A model generated the notes under the pieces. The model ran no database searches, was not told where the DNA came from, and saw only the letters and a list, made by a program, of their open reading frames with translations. Shown here piece by piece: positions 50,966 to 62,532 of a stretch of 64,000 nucleotides of DNA; positions within the stretch are counted from its first letter, which is position 1; each line of letters begins with the position of its first letter. Origin of the DNA: Drosophila miranda (lineage: Eukaryota > Arthropoda > Insecta > Diptera > Drosophilidae); the NCBI RefSeq assembly GCF_003369915.1, contig NW_022881614.1, positions 15,540,336 to 15,604,335 on the forward strand, given 5' to 3'. A program made the position numbers and the translations under genes.

Positions 50966-51440
50966 GCCATGATGCAATTATACAAGGTGGTCTCGTCGGC
51001 AAAAGTTAGTCCCTTAACGTATGCTAGCAATAAGTGCGAGTGAAGGGCACATAGTATAGTGAGTGTGAGTGAGACGGTATATGTTGATGTTGATTAACCC
51101 TTAACAGTCCCGTGGGTTTTAAAATTTTAAAATAAAATGATTTTACTGATATATTAATATTTAAATTTTATGCAGCCATTAATAATTTTTCTTCAACATT
51201 TTTAGTTATATTAAAATGTTCTTTTACATAATATATAAAGATTACTTCTAATTCTGTGGTATTTTTTTTATATGCTTTTTATAATTTTGTTGTTGACGGG
51301 ACATAAGGGTTAAGAATATATCAAAAAATTCGTCCGTGAACAACCTTCATCATCAACAAGCAAGCATGCACTTACGATAAGGGACAACACGAACGAACTT
51401 CGGCTCCCGACGAGACCACCTTGTATAATTGCATCATGGC
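50966..51440. repeat. Long inverted repeat, 34-bp perfect arms about 407 bp apart
   Basis: Arms 50966-50999 and 51407-51440 are exact reverse complements by eye and include ATGATGCAATTATACAAGG and GGTCTCGTCGG. Similarity decays quickly beyond the arms. Confidence 0.8.
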
Positions 51441-53420
51441 ATAGGCGGCGAGAGAAAATGTATCTACCACAGTCGGACAAAAGTGTGTTGAGTTCAAAAA
51501 CACACCTAACCGCGTGTCCCCATCCAAGTTTATATATACATATGTAGGTACATATATAAACGTATATATGCTGTACATATACATATGTGTATATAGAAGT
51601 CGGCTATGCCCGCCGAGCATAGAACCGAGCTGATGAAAAACGAATCTCACCGCATCACATACATACACCAATACCCTGGCAACTCGGGCACTCTTTTTTC
51701 GCACATATTCACAGGTTCTACGTTTTGCGTAGGATTTTTTTTGATCGATCCCTAATGGAATGATGTGTAAAAAGGTAGTACTCTTGGTAAAACCATATTT
51801 TCGCAGTACGGTATATGTGCACGTACATTCTGCAAAATTTTCCATCATTTCTCGTATTTGTTTTAACCGATTTTACACGTGTTCTGGCATATTTTCCGTT
51901 TTATAATTTCAGCATATATGTACGTGCACACATTCGCACCAATATTTCATGTATTTAGTACACACATACTTTTCGGCCCAACTAAATATTACTTACATTC
52001 TCGATTAACTTGAAACGACGACGAACACTACCAACGACCGAATGAAAGCGACGGCAAAGGTTGCACGTCTTTGCCGCTGTATCTGTGCTGCTATGATGTG
52101 ATTCTGTCATATTGTGCGGCGAGGCACACATACACAGGCGGCGCATGCCCGCCACAAGTGAGCGTATTGCAGCGTTGCCAACCTGACGGTGGCAGTAATG
52201 CTGCCAGGTGTGCTCTGCTTTGCGTCAGCCGATGTTAATATTTAAACTTTAAGCAGCCAAGCTTAACTGGGTGTGTATGGGCATGGAACACAATAAAATA
52301 AATATATAAATTAAAATGTTGATGCCATGACGCATTAACATCGTCCATCACTGGCGGCGTCAATTGTGCGCAATTTAACTGGCAATTTTGTATTCTATGG
52401 ATGTTGAAGAGTTTTCGAGAACGATAGTTTCTAGTTTCCCCACTACCTGTTGAAATTTTCAGACGAGGCGGTTATCTGCTCGCAGATTACGTTTTTATCT
52501 TAACTTTATGGCCCTGAAGGAGGAACCTAATCGGAACCTAACCTCCACTTATGTTTTAAGGAGTAACTGAATTAAAGTTTTTGTTGCTGGCAACGCTGTT
52601 TACTTTTTACTTGTCAATTTACAAACAAGACGGAAAAAATTACGTCATCGGCGACCTATTCTCTCACATACGTATGCGGTAATTCTACTGGTATTTGGCA
52701 ATAGTATAGTTGTTAATCACACGTAGCACTTAGGGAACATTGAATTCCCATAGAGCGATCCAATTAGGCAATCAAATCGATAAATATGTACGTATATGGT
52801 TTATAAAAGAAAATTAGGGCCGCCGACAACATGGCGGTCAGAAACCGACCGACGGACGATTCACAAGTTGCATGACTCACTGCTCATTCGCGATATTACA
52901 AATATTGGCAAAAGACACTTGTTCCGATGTGCGACAATAATAACTTACACTGTATTATTAATTTGCAAAACTTATTAACAAAATGATATTTATTTCCCAC
53001 CAGTGTGACCGCGGACTTATCGTTAAAATTACCGTCCGACCCTCACAAATGTACCGATTAATGAATCAATTTTCTACATGACTTTTTTATTAAATACTTA
53101 AATTTGATTGTTATTGCCTCAATTTTGGTTCCTCAACAATAATATACCGACTCGTATGATGCAAAACCGCACTTAGCCCACTTAAACCCCTATATTTAAA
53201 TAGTTCAACTACTTGAGGTAAATGGCGGAAAATATTCACGATTGTAAATTCTTCTTGTAGATCCATGCCATCTTTCCTCTGAATTTAAAAAAACACCACG
53301 ATATCGCTCACTTGAACTGCGCTAAAATTAGTCAATTTTCATTATTTTAGGTGGATTATTAACAACATAATTGATTAACAATGGGTTAATCGTTCTCCAT
53401 CGAGAATTGGGAACCATATT

Positions 53421-53510
53421 CTTCCATTTTGATATTCCGTGAAATATTACTATCTAGCTAGGACATTGAGACCTGCCCAGATAGTATCAGCCGAAAAATG
53501 AATCAATTGT
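53421..53510. repeat. Diverged dispersed repeat, copy also at 57160-57250
   Basis: Shared words: TTTTGATATTCCGTG, AATATTACTA, then AATGAATCAATT at the end. A third fragment with CCGATTAATGAATCAATTTT lies at about 53054-53073. Confidence 0.6.
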
Positions 53511-54226
53511 CTTCAAGATATACTAATTTAGAGGGACCCCTTTTTATTTGATTGTTTATAAGATAAGGTTAAAACGACAAAGGTCAACGCATACACGTAA
53601 ATATACACGGAATGAAACGTAAGTGTATGGAATGTTACGTCATTGTTGCTAGTCACAGGTATCCGCCATGAGTATGGAAATTTGTATACCCTATTTCATT
53701 TCAATTTGATTAGTTTCTTCTATATATATCCCGGTTCCGATACATAGTTCCGTTATCTGCAAGAGTACCATAAACTAACAATAACAACTACAAATACCGT
53801 TTTTCCCGTATGCGGATCTTTTCCATTGGTTATCTTAATTCTGTATACCCTATTTTTAACTGTTTTTTACCTATTTCGAATACTAAGATTGTTTCTAAGG
53901 CAAGCGAGAGCAAGAAAAAAACCCATCACTAAGAATATGAGATATATTTCTGCCTAGGCTAGTATTGAAGTTTATACTATTCTATATATTCCCCATATTC
54001 TTTTCTATACCTCTAAAAAACAGTTAATAAATTTAGAAAAATTGCCAGCAGTGAGAGTTAAATACCATATCATATCGATGCTTTTGTGGAATACAAATCA
54101 TATGAAAATAATTTATTGAATATATGTATGTATATATAGCGTGAGTCCTACTTGCCATGGGTATTTTAATAATCACAATCAATCGCCCATCTCCAACGTG
54201 TAACCACTAACCATACAGTATACACC

Positions 54227-54234
54227 TATCGATA
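54227..54234. promoter_or_regulatory. DRE (DREF-binding) motif at the Mrt4-like gene promoter
   Basis: TATCGATA about 110 bp before the start codon, with a second near-match ATCGATAT at about 54249-54256. DRE sites mark constitutive growth-related promoters in Drosophila. Confidence 0.65.
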
Positions 54235-54344
54235 CTAGCGCGGCTATCATCGATATATCTCACGCTCATGCACGTGTTTACTGCACGCATTATTTTTGTG
54301 TTTTCAAATTTCATATTTAGACCAGTCTTTACCTGTACACAAAG

Positions 54345-55228
54345 ATGCCACGCTCCAAACGCGATAAGAAAGGTACGTCTTTAGCTATTTAGAGAGCTTT
54401 GGAGAAGTTCCTAATCCAGAGACCTTCTATTACAGTTTCGTTAACAAAGACCGACCGCAAGGGTCTGGCTTGGAAACAGCGATTCGTCGATGATATCAGA
54501 TTCTGTGTAGGAAAGTACCCCAATATATTCGTGTTCCAGGTGCAAAACATGCGCAACAGCATACTGAAGGACCTGCGACAGAAATGGAAGAACAACTCGC
54601 GCATCATTTTTGGGAAAAACCGCGTAATGCAAATCGGCCTGGGACGCACAAAGAGCGAAGAAATGGAAGCAGGTCTGCACAAGGTAAAGTTCTTATCAAT
54701 CTATCCATATAAATTCTAGCATTTTTAATGTTTTGTGTGTTGAATCAGCTCGCCAAGCGCCTTAACGGCCAGGTGGGTCTACTGTTCACAGAAAAGTCCA
54801 AAGAGGAAGTCTTGGAATGGGCAGAAAATTACTGGGCGGTGGAATATGCGCGAAGTGGTTTTATCGCAACCGAGACGGTTACATTGCCAGCCGGTCCCCT
54901 CGAGGACTTTGCCCACTCCATGGAGCCCCATTTGCGTTCGTTGGGCATGCCCACCAAGCTGGAAAAGGGCATCGTGACCATCTACAGTGATTACACCGTA
55001 TGCGAAGAGGGAAAGGTCCTTACACCCGAGCAAGCGCGTATACTCAAATTGGTGGGCAAACCAATGGCCAAGTTCCGAATGACGATGCGGTGCTCCTGGA
55101 CAAAGAGTGATGGCTTCCAGTTGCACGTTGAGGACGGTATAAACGACGAAACCCAAGTCGACAGCGCCGTAGAAGAGGATGCCGAGGAAATGGACGAAGA
55201 TGAAGATGATGAGGACGAAGCTGAATAA
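54345..55228 (+). CDS. RpLP0-like: Mrt4/RpLP0-like ribosome assembly factor
   Basis: Exons 54345-54372 (MPRSKRDKK), 54436-54683 and 54749-55228 (TAA), GT-AG and in phase, 251 aa. The Mrt4 family is related to the ribosomal stalk protein P0. It occupies the P0 site on pre-60S particles in the nucleolus and nucleus and is later replaced by P0. Family traits seen: N-terminal MPRSKRDK, KGLAWKQRFVDDIR, IFVFQVQNMRNSILKDLR, IIFGKNRVMQIGLGR, then a P0-like insertion domain and KLVGKPMAKFRM. The C-terminal acidic tail (AEEMDEDEDDEDEAE) replaces the P0 stalk-binding C-terminus. The frame is intact. Convergent with Jra; the stop codons are about 300 bp from the ORF downstream of Jra. Confidence 0.93.
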
Positions 55229-55531
55229 ATTAGTTTTAAGTTTAGAATTAATTGTTTATGTATATATGAAGTAAAAATACATATATATGCACATACTTTT
55301 ATCAGATATTTGGTTGGTCTTCGAAAGTAGTTTCCATTATATAAAATCATACTCTATATGTATATATATATTTGACATTATATTATCTTACGATCAACAC
55401 AGATAATACTTTACTTGAACATTAAGTTAAAACTAAGTAAACGAAAACACTTAAAAAGCATTTGTGTATAGTATTGCAAAGAAATAAAAGATTAGCAAAG
55501 GCACTCCAGGGATACAACCACATCCGGATCC

Positions 55532-55861
55532 TTAACTCGCAACCGGTGGATCGCAGCCATTGTCTGTCGCTATGAACAGGACCACGTGCCGATTACCACC
55601 GTCTCCGTCTTCCGATTTATCTACACTGACGACACCCAGCAGATCGTTTCCTGACAGCGATGGGGCTGGCGATAAGTCATCGAGCTCTAGCGCACTTGTT
55701 GTTGCTCTTAGAAAGAGTTCCAAGGGTATTCCTTGTTCCAAGAGTTCTGGATTTATAGCCTGATCCTCGATACTATCTGGTCCCAAATCTGTCATCAAAT
55801 CCATCTGCTCATCATCCTCGCTCTCTGCTGGTAACGTGAACGGCTCCTCAGGTGTGTCCAT
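55532..55861 (-). CDS. 109-codon acidic ORF directly after the Jra stop, same frame
   Basis: Starts ATG at 55861, only three bases (CAT) after the Jra TAA, and ends TAG-free to the stop at 55532-55534. The reading frame equals that of Jra, so it could be a stop-codon readthrough extension or a second cistron. Composition is acidic and Ser-rich (ESEDDEQMDLMTDLG..., LLEQGIPLELFLRATTSALELDD), with no domain I know. The TAA is followed by C, a context reported to favour readthrough in flies. It could also be chance, but 109 codons in the 3' untranslated region, in frame and abutting, is notable. Confidence 0.55.
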   Translation of the reverse strand: MDTPEEPFTLPAESEDDEQMDLMTDLGPDSIEDQAINPELLEQGIPLELFLRATTSALELDDLSPAPSLSGNDLLGVVSVDKSEDGDGGNRHVVLFIATDNGCDPPVAS

Positions 55862-55864
55862 ATG

Positions 55865-56746
55865 TTATTTGCCCGACAGCAAGGCTGGCGCCGAAATAGT
55901 TGGTACAGTGCATCCGGCTTCCATATGCTCGATGACCTGCTGCTTCAGCTGCGCCACATGATCCTTGAGACTTTTCACAATGCCGCCCAAATCAACGTTC
56001 TCGCCCTTCAGTATCTTTACGCGGTCCTCCAGCTTCGAGATGCGTTCCAGCTTTCGCTTGCGGCACTTAGATGCGGCAACGCGATTCCGTTGACGTTTGC
56101 GCTCCAGCTTGATCTTTTCCTGTGTTTCCATATCGATTGGACTAACCGTTGGGGAGCCGGCTGGGTTCTGGGGCTCATCCTTGATGACAGGGAAGCCCTC
56201 GCCCATGTTGGCATAGGTGAAGGTCCCACCGCTGATGCCATTATTCACTGCCGTCATAGTATTGCCAGTGACAGTTGGGTTGGCGGTTGTATTACTGGCA
56301 GGGAAGGCCTGCGAATTTGTGTGCAGGTTCTGCAGCGCCTCTTCGAAGCCCTTGCCAAAGGCTTCCTGTTCGGATGTAACCGGTCCCACCTTGGTTGGAA
56401 ACACTTTGCCCGGCTGCGGTGTTTGCATCATATGGTTGGATAGCAGTATTTTTTCCAGGTCTGGTGTGTTGACGGTCTTGGCTTGCAGATCTGGCGAATT
56501 AATCACCAGCGGCGCTATAATGCGTTTGTTCTTCGCTGCCTTGTTGTTCAGGTCCAAGAAGCCCGGACGTTTATTCGCATTGGGCGTTGAGGTGATGCCA
56601 GGTGTTTGGAAATCTAACGACATCGTCGAACTCTCTTCGTTGCCTACTGGTTCCATCTTTGACACAATCGGTGTGGCGCCCGATCCAGCACTGGCGATCG
56701 ATGCATTCGCATTGAATAGGGAAGCGGCGGACACGGTGGTTTTCAT
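55865..56746 (-). CDS. Jra: Jun-related antigen, AP-1 bZIP transcription factor
   Basis: Single-exon CDS of 293 aa (D. melanogaster about 289). Jra pairs with Kayak/Fos to form AP-1 in the nucleus and is a target of the Basket/JNK pathway. The bZIP domain is clear: basic region [20 protein letters not shown] (about residues 214-233), then a leucine zipper to about residue 270 with L/V at heptads ([29 protein letters not shown]). In the N-terminal half, proline-directed sites NSPDLQ and NTPDLEK (about residues 84 and 94) match the JNK phosphorylation region. VIKDEPQN may be a sumoylation site (psi-K-x-E). The frame is intact. Convergent with the Mrt4-like gene. Confidence 0.96.
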   Translation of the reverse strand: MKTTVSAASLFNANASIASAGSGATPIVSKMEPVGNEESSTMSLDFQTPGITSTPNANKRPGFLDLNNKAAKNKRIIAPLVINSPDLQAKTVNTPDLEKILLSNHMMQTPQPGKVFPTKVGPVTSEQEAFGKGFEEALQNLHTNSQAFPASNTTANPTVTGNTMTAVNNGISGGTFTYANMGEGFPVIKDEPQNPAGSPTVSPIDMETQEKIKLERKRQRNRVAASKCRKRKLERISKLEDRVKILKGENVDLGGIVKSLKDHVAQLKQQVIEHMEAGCTVPTISAPALLSGK

Positions 56747-57170
56747 CTTTGCCCAAGTGATGACATCAGACTGATTCCAATGAAACGAAATATAAACAAG
56801 AGGTTCAATCTGATAACTCGTTTCCCACTTGATGACTCATACTCATACTCTTCTTCTTACTCACCCGAACAAAATAAGTGCTGCGCAGTGTGTGGAATTT
56901 ATTCCGTATTTGTATGTGCACGGCTGTGTGCGTTCCTATTCCCGAATCTTTAAATTTCACTGCCGTATTTTGAAATAGCTCACAATTATTTCCTGCAATT
57001 TATTTATAAATTTGGTTTCGTAAACTTCAAGTGGTGTTTTGATCAGTGGGCTTATCGATAACATATACGGTCTTACACCTTAGATATATACCAAAATATA
57101 CCGCCTCATTTTAAAATATACCGTAAATATACTGACGAATTCAAGTTATATTATACATATTCCTCGATTT
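56747..57170. other. Upstream region of Jra
   Basis: Contains the Jra 5' leader and promoter on the minus strand. A TATCGATA motif lies at 57053-57060. Past 57080 the sequence turns into AT-rich ATATACCG-type repeat. Confidence 0.55.
57053..57060. promoter_or_regulatory. DRE-like motif upstream of Jra
   Basis: TATCGATA about 310 bp before the Jra ATG. It may be part of the Jra promoter or of the adjacent repeat. Confidence 0.45.
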
Positions 57171-57256
57171 TGATATTCCGTGGAATATTACTAGCTATAT
57201 AGAACATTTAGCTCTGCCGACATAGTTTTATCCGATTAATGAATCAATTTGCTATC

Positions 57257-58305
57257 CGTCCGTCTGTCCGTCTGTCCGTCTGTCCGTCCGTCCGTCCGTC
57301 TGTCCGTCCCCTTCAGCGCCTAGTGCTCAAAGACTATAAGAGCGAGAGTAACGATGTTTTGGATCCAGACTTCTGTGATATGTCACTGCTACAAGAATAT
57401 TTCAAAACTTTGCCCCGCCCACTTCCGCCCCCACAAAGGGCGAAAATCTGTGGCATCCACAATTTCGACGATACGAAAAAACTAAAAACGCAGAAGCGTA
57501 GAAGATGACTATATCTTCTAGAGTGCAAAATCTGAACCAGATCGTATAATTATTATAGCCAGAATCAAGAAAACAATTTCATTCTTTCTCGCTCTGTCTC
57601 TCTCTAACACACAGGTTTCATGGTCGGTTTTGCCAAATGCAAAATATGAGTTCAAGGATCTCAGAACCTATAAAAGCCAGAGCAACCAAATTTGGTATCC
57701 ACACTCCTGTGATATCGGACCTTGACCATTTTGTGTCCAAATTTCGCCACACCCCCTTCCGCCCCCGCAAAGGACGAAAATCTGAGGCATCCACAAATCT
57801 CAGAGACTATTAAGGCTAGAGTAACCAAATTTGGTATCCGCACTTCTGTTAGATCTCACTATAAAACGTATATCTCAAAATTTGGTATCCACACTCCTGT
57901 GAAATCTGGGGCATCCACAAATCTCAGAGACTATTAAGGCTAGAGTAACCAAATTTGGTATCCTCACTTCTGTTAGATCTCACTATAAAACGTATATCTC
58001 AGAATTTCGCCCCACCCCCTTCCGCCCCCACAAAAGACGAAAATCTGTTGCATAATGACCATATCTATCAGATTGCTGAATCTGGTCAGATCGGATCATT
58101 TTTGTAGCCAAAAGGAACAAATCAATTTGCAGTGGCTACGCAGCCCCCGACGTCACGCTCGGACTGATTTTCTGTCTCTCTCGCACGCACTCTTTGTCGT
58201 GTCGTTCAATATTAGCGGCGTCTGCCGGAGAGAGCCATACTGACTTAGTATCGGGTATAACTGTAGAGTTGCGGTGTCCGCAGCAACTCACAACGTTCCA
58301 CCTCG
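57257..58305 (-). mobile_element. DINE-1-like element, truncated at its 3' end, with an internal duplication
   Basis: Minus orientation. The left end starts inside the (GTCY)n core, so the terminal TGATCAAGAATATATATAC block is missing. A block with CAAATTTGGTATCCACACT and ATCTCAGAGACTATTAAGG is duplicated at about 57790-57990. The 5' terminus is intact at 58305. Confidence 0.87.
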
Positions 58306-59818
58306 TTTTTAACTTAGTTTTAGTAAGTTCCCATTTCCCTTTTCCTTTCTCCTTTCCATTGTAGTTTTGTATATTATATAATCACATCTATAGATCTTTT
58401 ATTGTTTTTACACTGAAACACATTTAAGTATGTATATGTTTATTCGTAGACATGTTAGGTTAGGTTAGTTTAAGGCGGTAGCCGGGAGGGGAGGGGAGTA
58501 GACATGTTTAAATATATATATAGAGAGATTTATACATATGTATCTCTGATAGATTAGGAGTAGTGTTAGCTGTGGACAACCCATAAGCCGACAATTGGGA
58601 CCATCTGGGAGATACTTTGATCGGCTCGGCTCATTCTCTCCTACAATACAATCCTATTTTATATATGCCTGTATATTTGTGTCTGTCTGACCTCTAACTG
58701 AATTCAAAGCTGTAGTTAAGCATTTGATTCTCGAACAGCGGCTAGCTGCCTATTTGGAAATCGCTCTCAAAATCTCGCAAGGAGTGTAACGGTTGCGGTT
58801 GGACAATACCGATTCAAAATAGGTTATCGCTATGGTGCTCGGATATCGCATGCAATAACCTTGGGCCAATTATCGCTGCAGGGCATAGTATAGTTGGGGT
58901 GGGTGCAAGCAAGCTCGAGGTAGGGACCAGCTGAGTTGAGCTGCCGTAAGTGCTGTGCAGCGCATCGCAACGGAGCTTTCGAAGCCGAGCTTTAAGATCG
59001 GTAAGCTCTTATTTAAGCAGTGCATAATCACCAGAACGTTCTCTTTCGAAAATCTGAATCTGTGCAGCTGGTGGCTATCTCCGCGTCGGTAGCAAATATA
59101 TAACTAAATCGACCACGTGTAAGCCCAAAAGAAAAGAAAAGTAACCCAAATAAGTGCCACAAAGACAAACCGAAAAGAAATAAAACGGAACGGGGAAAAT
59201 CCCACACGGTGGGCGCGCCGCAAAAATCGGGCGAAAATTAATAACCGTGCGCCGAGAAAACTGGCAAGAAACTACCCTTTCGAAAAGTGCATATTTGCCT
59301 CGCCTCGCCAGCAAGTGTTGTTCTTGTTGCAAACCCGTGCGTCCCGCAGCTCTGCCAGGAGAACCCAACGCTCGTGTCTCCGTGGAAAAGTCCGAAAAAC
59401 TGGTATGTTAAAGTGCCCTGTAGGGAAAAGTTAGATTTTTTTCTTAGCCCTCGTGGTTTTGGTTCTGTTTCGCCCATAGGGCCCTGGCCCTATGCGGTAG
59501 CCACCCGGCTCTCCCAAAGTTCTGCCCCACCCACACCAAACTCCCACCCTTGACGGGAGTACTCTTCGGAGTCGACCTTGGTGTGGGGCGGAGATTTTTT
59601 TTCCCTTTTGGAGTCGTTGAAGCATCCACCTGCCCGGCGACATAACCTCCACCGGCCATAACCCTTGCGCCATATCTAACGTACGCGCATAGAGGGCATA
59701 GAGGGCATAGAGATCACCCCCCCCCTATGCGACGCTAACTCGCTGTCTGCGACGGCCCAGAAGACGCCGCCACGGATCCGGACCCAGATTTCGTAGCATA
59801 GTGTAGTTTTAATTGTAA
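58306..59818 (+). other. Non-coding stretch, possible 5' leader exon of a gene outside or lost
   Basis: No coding gene. The segment about 58930-59402 resembles a 5' untranslated exon, ending at a donor-like CTG|GTATGT (59402/59403). A short 11-bp repeat (GCATAGAGG units) lies at 59688-59712. Confidence 0.3.
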
Positions 59819-60928
59819 TTATACCCGATACTCAAAATGAGTATTGGGGTATATTAGATTTGTGGTAAAAGTGGATGTGTGTAACGTCCAGAAGGAATCG
59901 TTTCCGACCCCATAAAGTATATATATTCTTGATCAGCATCAATAGCCGAGTCGATTGAGCCCTGTCTGTCTGTCCGTCTGTCCGTCCGTCCGTCCGTCCG
60001 TCCGTCCCCTTCAGCGCCTAGTGCTCAAAGACTATAAGAGCTAGAGCAACGATGTTTTGGATCCAGACATCTGTGATATGTCACTGCTACAGAAATATTT
60101 CAAAACTTCGCCCCGCCCACTTCCGCCCCCACAAAGGACGAAAATCTGTGGCATCCACATTTTTAAAAATACGATAAAACCAAAAACGCAGAATCGTAGA
60201 GGATGACTATATCTTCTAGAGTGTAAAATCTCAACCAGATCGTATAATTATTATAGCCAGAATCAAGAAAACAATTTCATTCTTTCTCGCTCTGTCTCTC
60301 TCTAACACACAGGTTTCATGGTCGGCTTTGCCAATTGCAAAATATGAGTTCAAGGATCTCAGAACCTATAAGATCCAGAGCAACCAAATTTGGAATCCAC
60401 ACTCCTGTGATATCGGACCTTGACCGTTTCGTGTCCAAATTTCGCCACACCCCCTTCCGCCCCCGCAAAGGACGAAAATCTGGGGCATCCACAAATCTCA
60501 GAGACTATTAAGGCTAGAGTAACCAAATTTGGTATCCGCACTTCTGTTAGATCTCACTATAAAACGTATATCTCAGAATTTCGCCCCACCCTTTTCCGCC
60601 CCCACAAAGGACGAAAATCTGTTGCATCCACAATATTGCACATTCGAGAAAACTAAAAACGCAGAATCATAGATAATGACCATATCTATCAGATTGCTGA
60701 ATCTGGATCAGATCAGATCATTTTTATAGCCAAAAGGAACAAATCAATTTCCACTGGCTACGCAGCGCCCGACGTCACGCTCAGACTGATTTTCTGTCTC
60801 TCTCGCACGCACTCCTTGTCGTGTCGTTTAATATTAGCGGCGTCTGCCGTAGGAGAGCCATACTGACTTAGTATCGGGTATAACTGTAGAGTTGCAGTCT
60901 CCGCAGCAACTCACAACGTTCCTCCTCG
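59819..60928 (-). mobile_element. DINE-1-like element, full length
   Basis: Minus orientation, from TTATACCCGATACTC to CCTCCTCG. Dispersed-type internal block. Confidence 0.9.
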
Positions 60929-62532
60929 TTTTTTACTATATTCTACCAAATTTTTCCTAGGGTGACATTTAATGGGTGACATAATAAGATAGGGATAGGA
61001 GTTGCGAATCTTTGGAACAGCGACAAAAGAATTGATTTGGTTTGGGCTATGGGTTCTAATTTGCATTGTCTTAGTATCAATGCACTGTTTTAAGTGTCCA
61101 CATATGATTCGGCAAGGATACGCAAGCAGCATACGTGCTAGTTCCAGACAACCATATGCAGCCACCGCTGCCGCTGGAATAATACCCGCCAATGGTAAGG
61201 GTATGAGTGAAGACCAAATCTGGGACCGCCATCTCTGTGCTTCCATCACCCGTACAGGGACAATCAGTACTGATATCCGGCCGAAACCAAATATGCAATA
61301 TTCTGCAATTGTATGCAACCGTATGCTATGCGCAAAGAGTAACAACACCAAATCCGAATCAACTTCACAATTCAATCTATTGAAACTAATATCCGCTGAA
61401 TTAACTGTAGCTTGGAGGACGCGCCCTAAACCAATCTCGCTTGTTCGGTATGAATACGCAAGCAGCATATATACACATTCCAGACAACAAGTTTGACTAG
61501 CCCGACAGGATGCGTCAACATGGGAACTACTTTCTCAATTCCGGATGATCACTTAAGCTTCCCTTCGTCGTAGACTCGACGACTTCCCCATAAAACTCAG
61601 AGGAACAACCAGTATTAGGATCCAAGCAGAATCCGCAATATTCTGAAATTGTATCGGAGCAATGACCAGATCGTTTAGAGAAAACTAAAGTCATCATTAA
61701 GCATATGAATACAAACGAGCAATAGGTGGGACGAGCCAATAGCTGATTTTGTTGCTAAAGTTACCAATACTTTTTACTGTCACTATATCTTTGGCTAGGG
61801 ACCCACGTTGGGCGCCAAAAATTTATGTAACAACGTTACAACGCGTCCAACTGGGTATAGACAGTAAATAGCATTGAAAAAAAAACCTGCCCCACGTTGG
61901 GCGCAAAAAATTTATGTAACATTTCCACGATATATTTCTATCCGTGAGTAGGGGATGGATTGGAGGGGATGTCAAGGTCACGGCCGGGGGGATTCTTTGG
62001 TTCCGTGCTCATTCGGTAACTTGGGGGGGTTCGTTTGACCGCGTCTCGACTCCTACTACATAAACTTTAAATTTTTTAGAATCCCGTGACTCTACCGGGA
62101 GCGAGCTCCGAAAACAACACTATGCCTATTCCGAGCATAACGGACATTCCATGGCACAATCGTAGGGCGTACCCGAAAAGTACTAGGGGCTTTCGTCGGC
62201 GTGTTCCAAACTCTCGCGGGCGTGAGTTCTTGCGATGGAAGTCGACCCACACGATTCTATACCCACCCTTCCATGATTTCCAGTGGTGCGAAGGTTCTGG
62301 AAATCCCTAAACTTCTTACCCTACCCCATTACGTCACCCTGTCCCTTGGAAATTATAAGTCTACTCCATGTTCATTGCTAATAACATTCAATATATTTCG
62401 TTGTACTTCATCATAGACATGTTGCTTCAATCAAAAACTAGCAAACCAAGTTTCACTTCCAAAAATAATACAAGTATTGAACTACAATCAGCAGGAAACC
62501 AAAAAAAAAAATTTAATGGAATGAAAAAAAAA
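60929..62532 (-). mobile_element. LTR-retroelement debris between DINE-1 copies
   Basis: On the minus strand, ATAAATTTTTGGCGCCCAACG near 61832-61812 looks like an LTR end joined to a primer-binding site. A near copy occurs at about 61892-61918. About 61240-61330 and 61600-61690 are diverged duplicates (GCAATATTCTG core), as are about 61116-61160 and 61450-61490 (ACGCAAGCAGCATA). Minus frame 61739-61527 starts with a signal-like segment (MARPTYCSFVFICLMMTLVFS) followed by a short Cys-rich part (C...EYCGFCLDPNTGC). Plus frame 61002-61496 has one hydrophobic segment. I cannot assign either frame. The element family is unknown to me. Confidence 0.45.

Larger units (their letters stand above)
50018..54226. 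other. Mostly non-coding region with possible 14-3-3zeta leader exons
   Basis: No supported coding gene. Consensus minus-strand donors (GTAAGT on the minus strand) appear at about 50786-50793, 51369-51375 and 51988-51996. They would suit alternative 5' untranslated exons of 14-3-3zeta, which in D. melanogaster has several distant start sites. A 34-bp inverted repeat and AT-rich diverged repeats also occur here. Confidence 0.35.

Noticed and set aside
54389..55156. Minus-strand frames across the Mrt4-like gene
   Set aside because: Antisense shadows of a spliced gene with clear family motifs.
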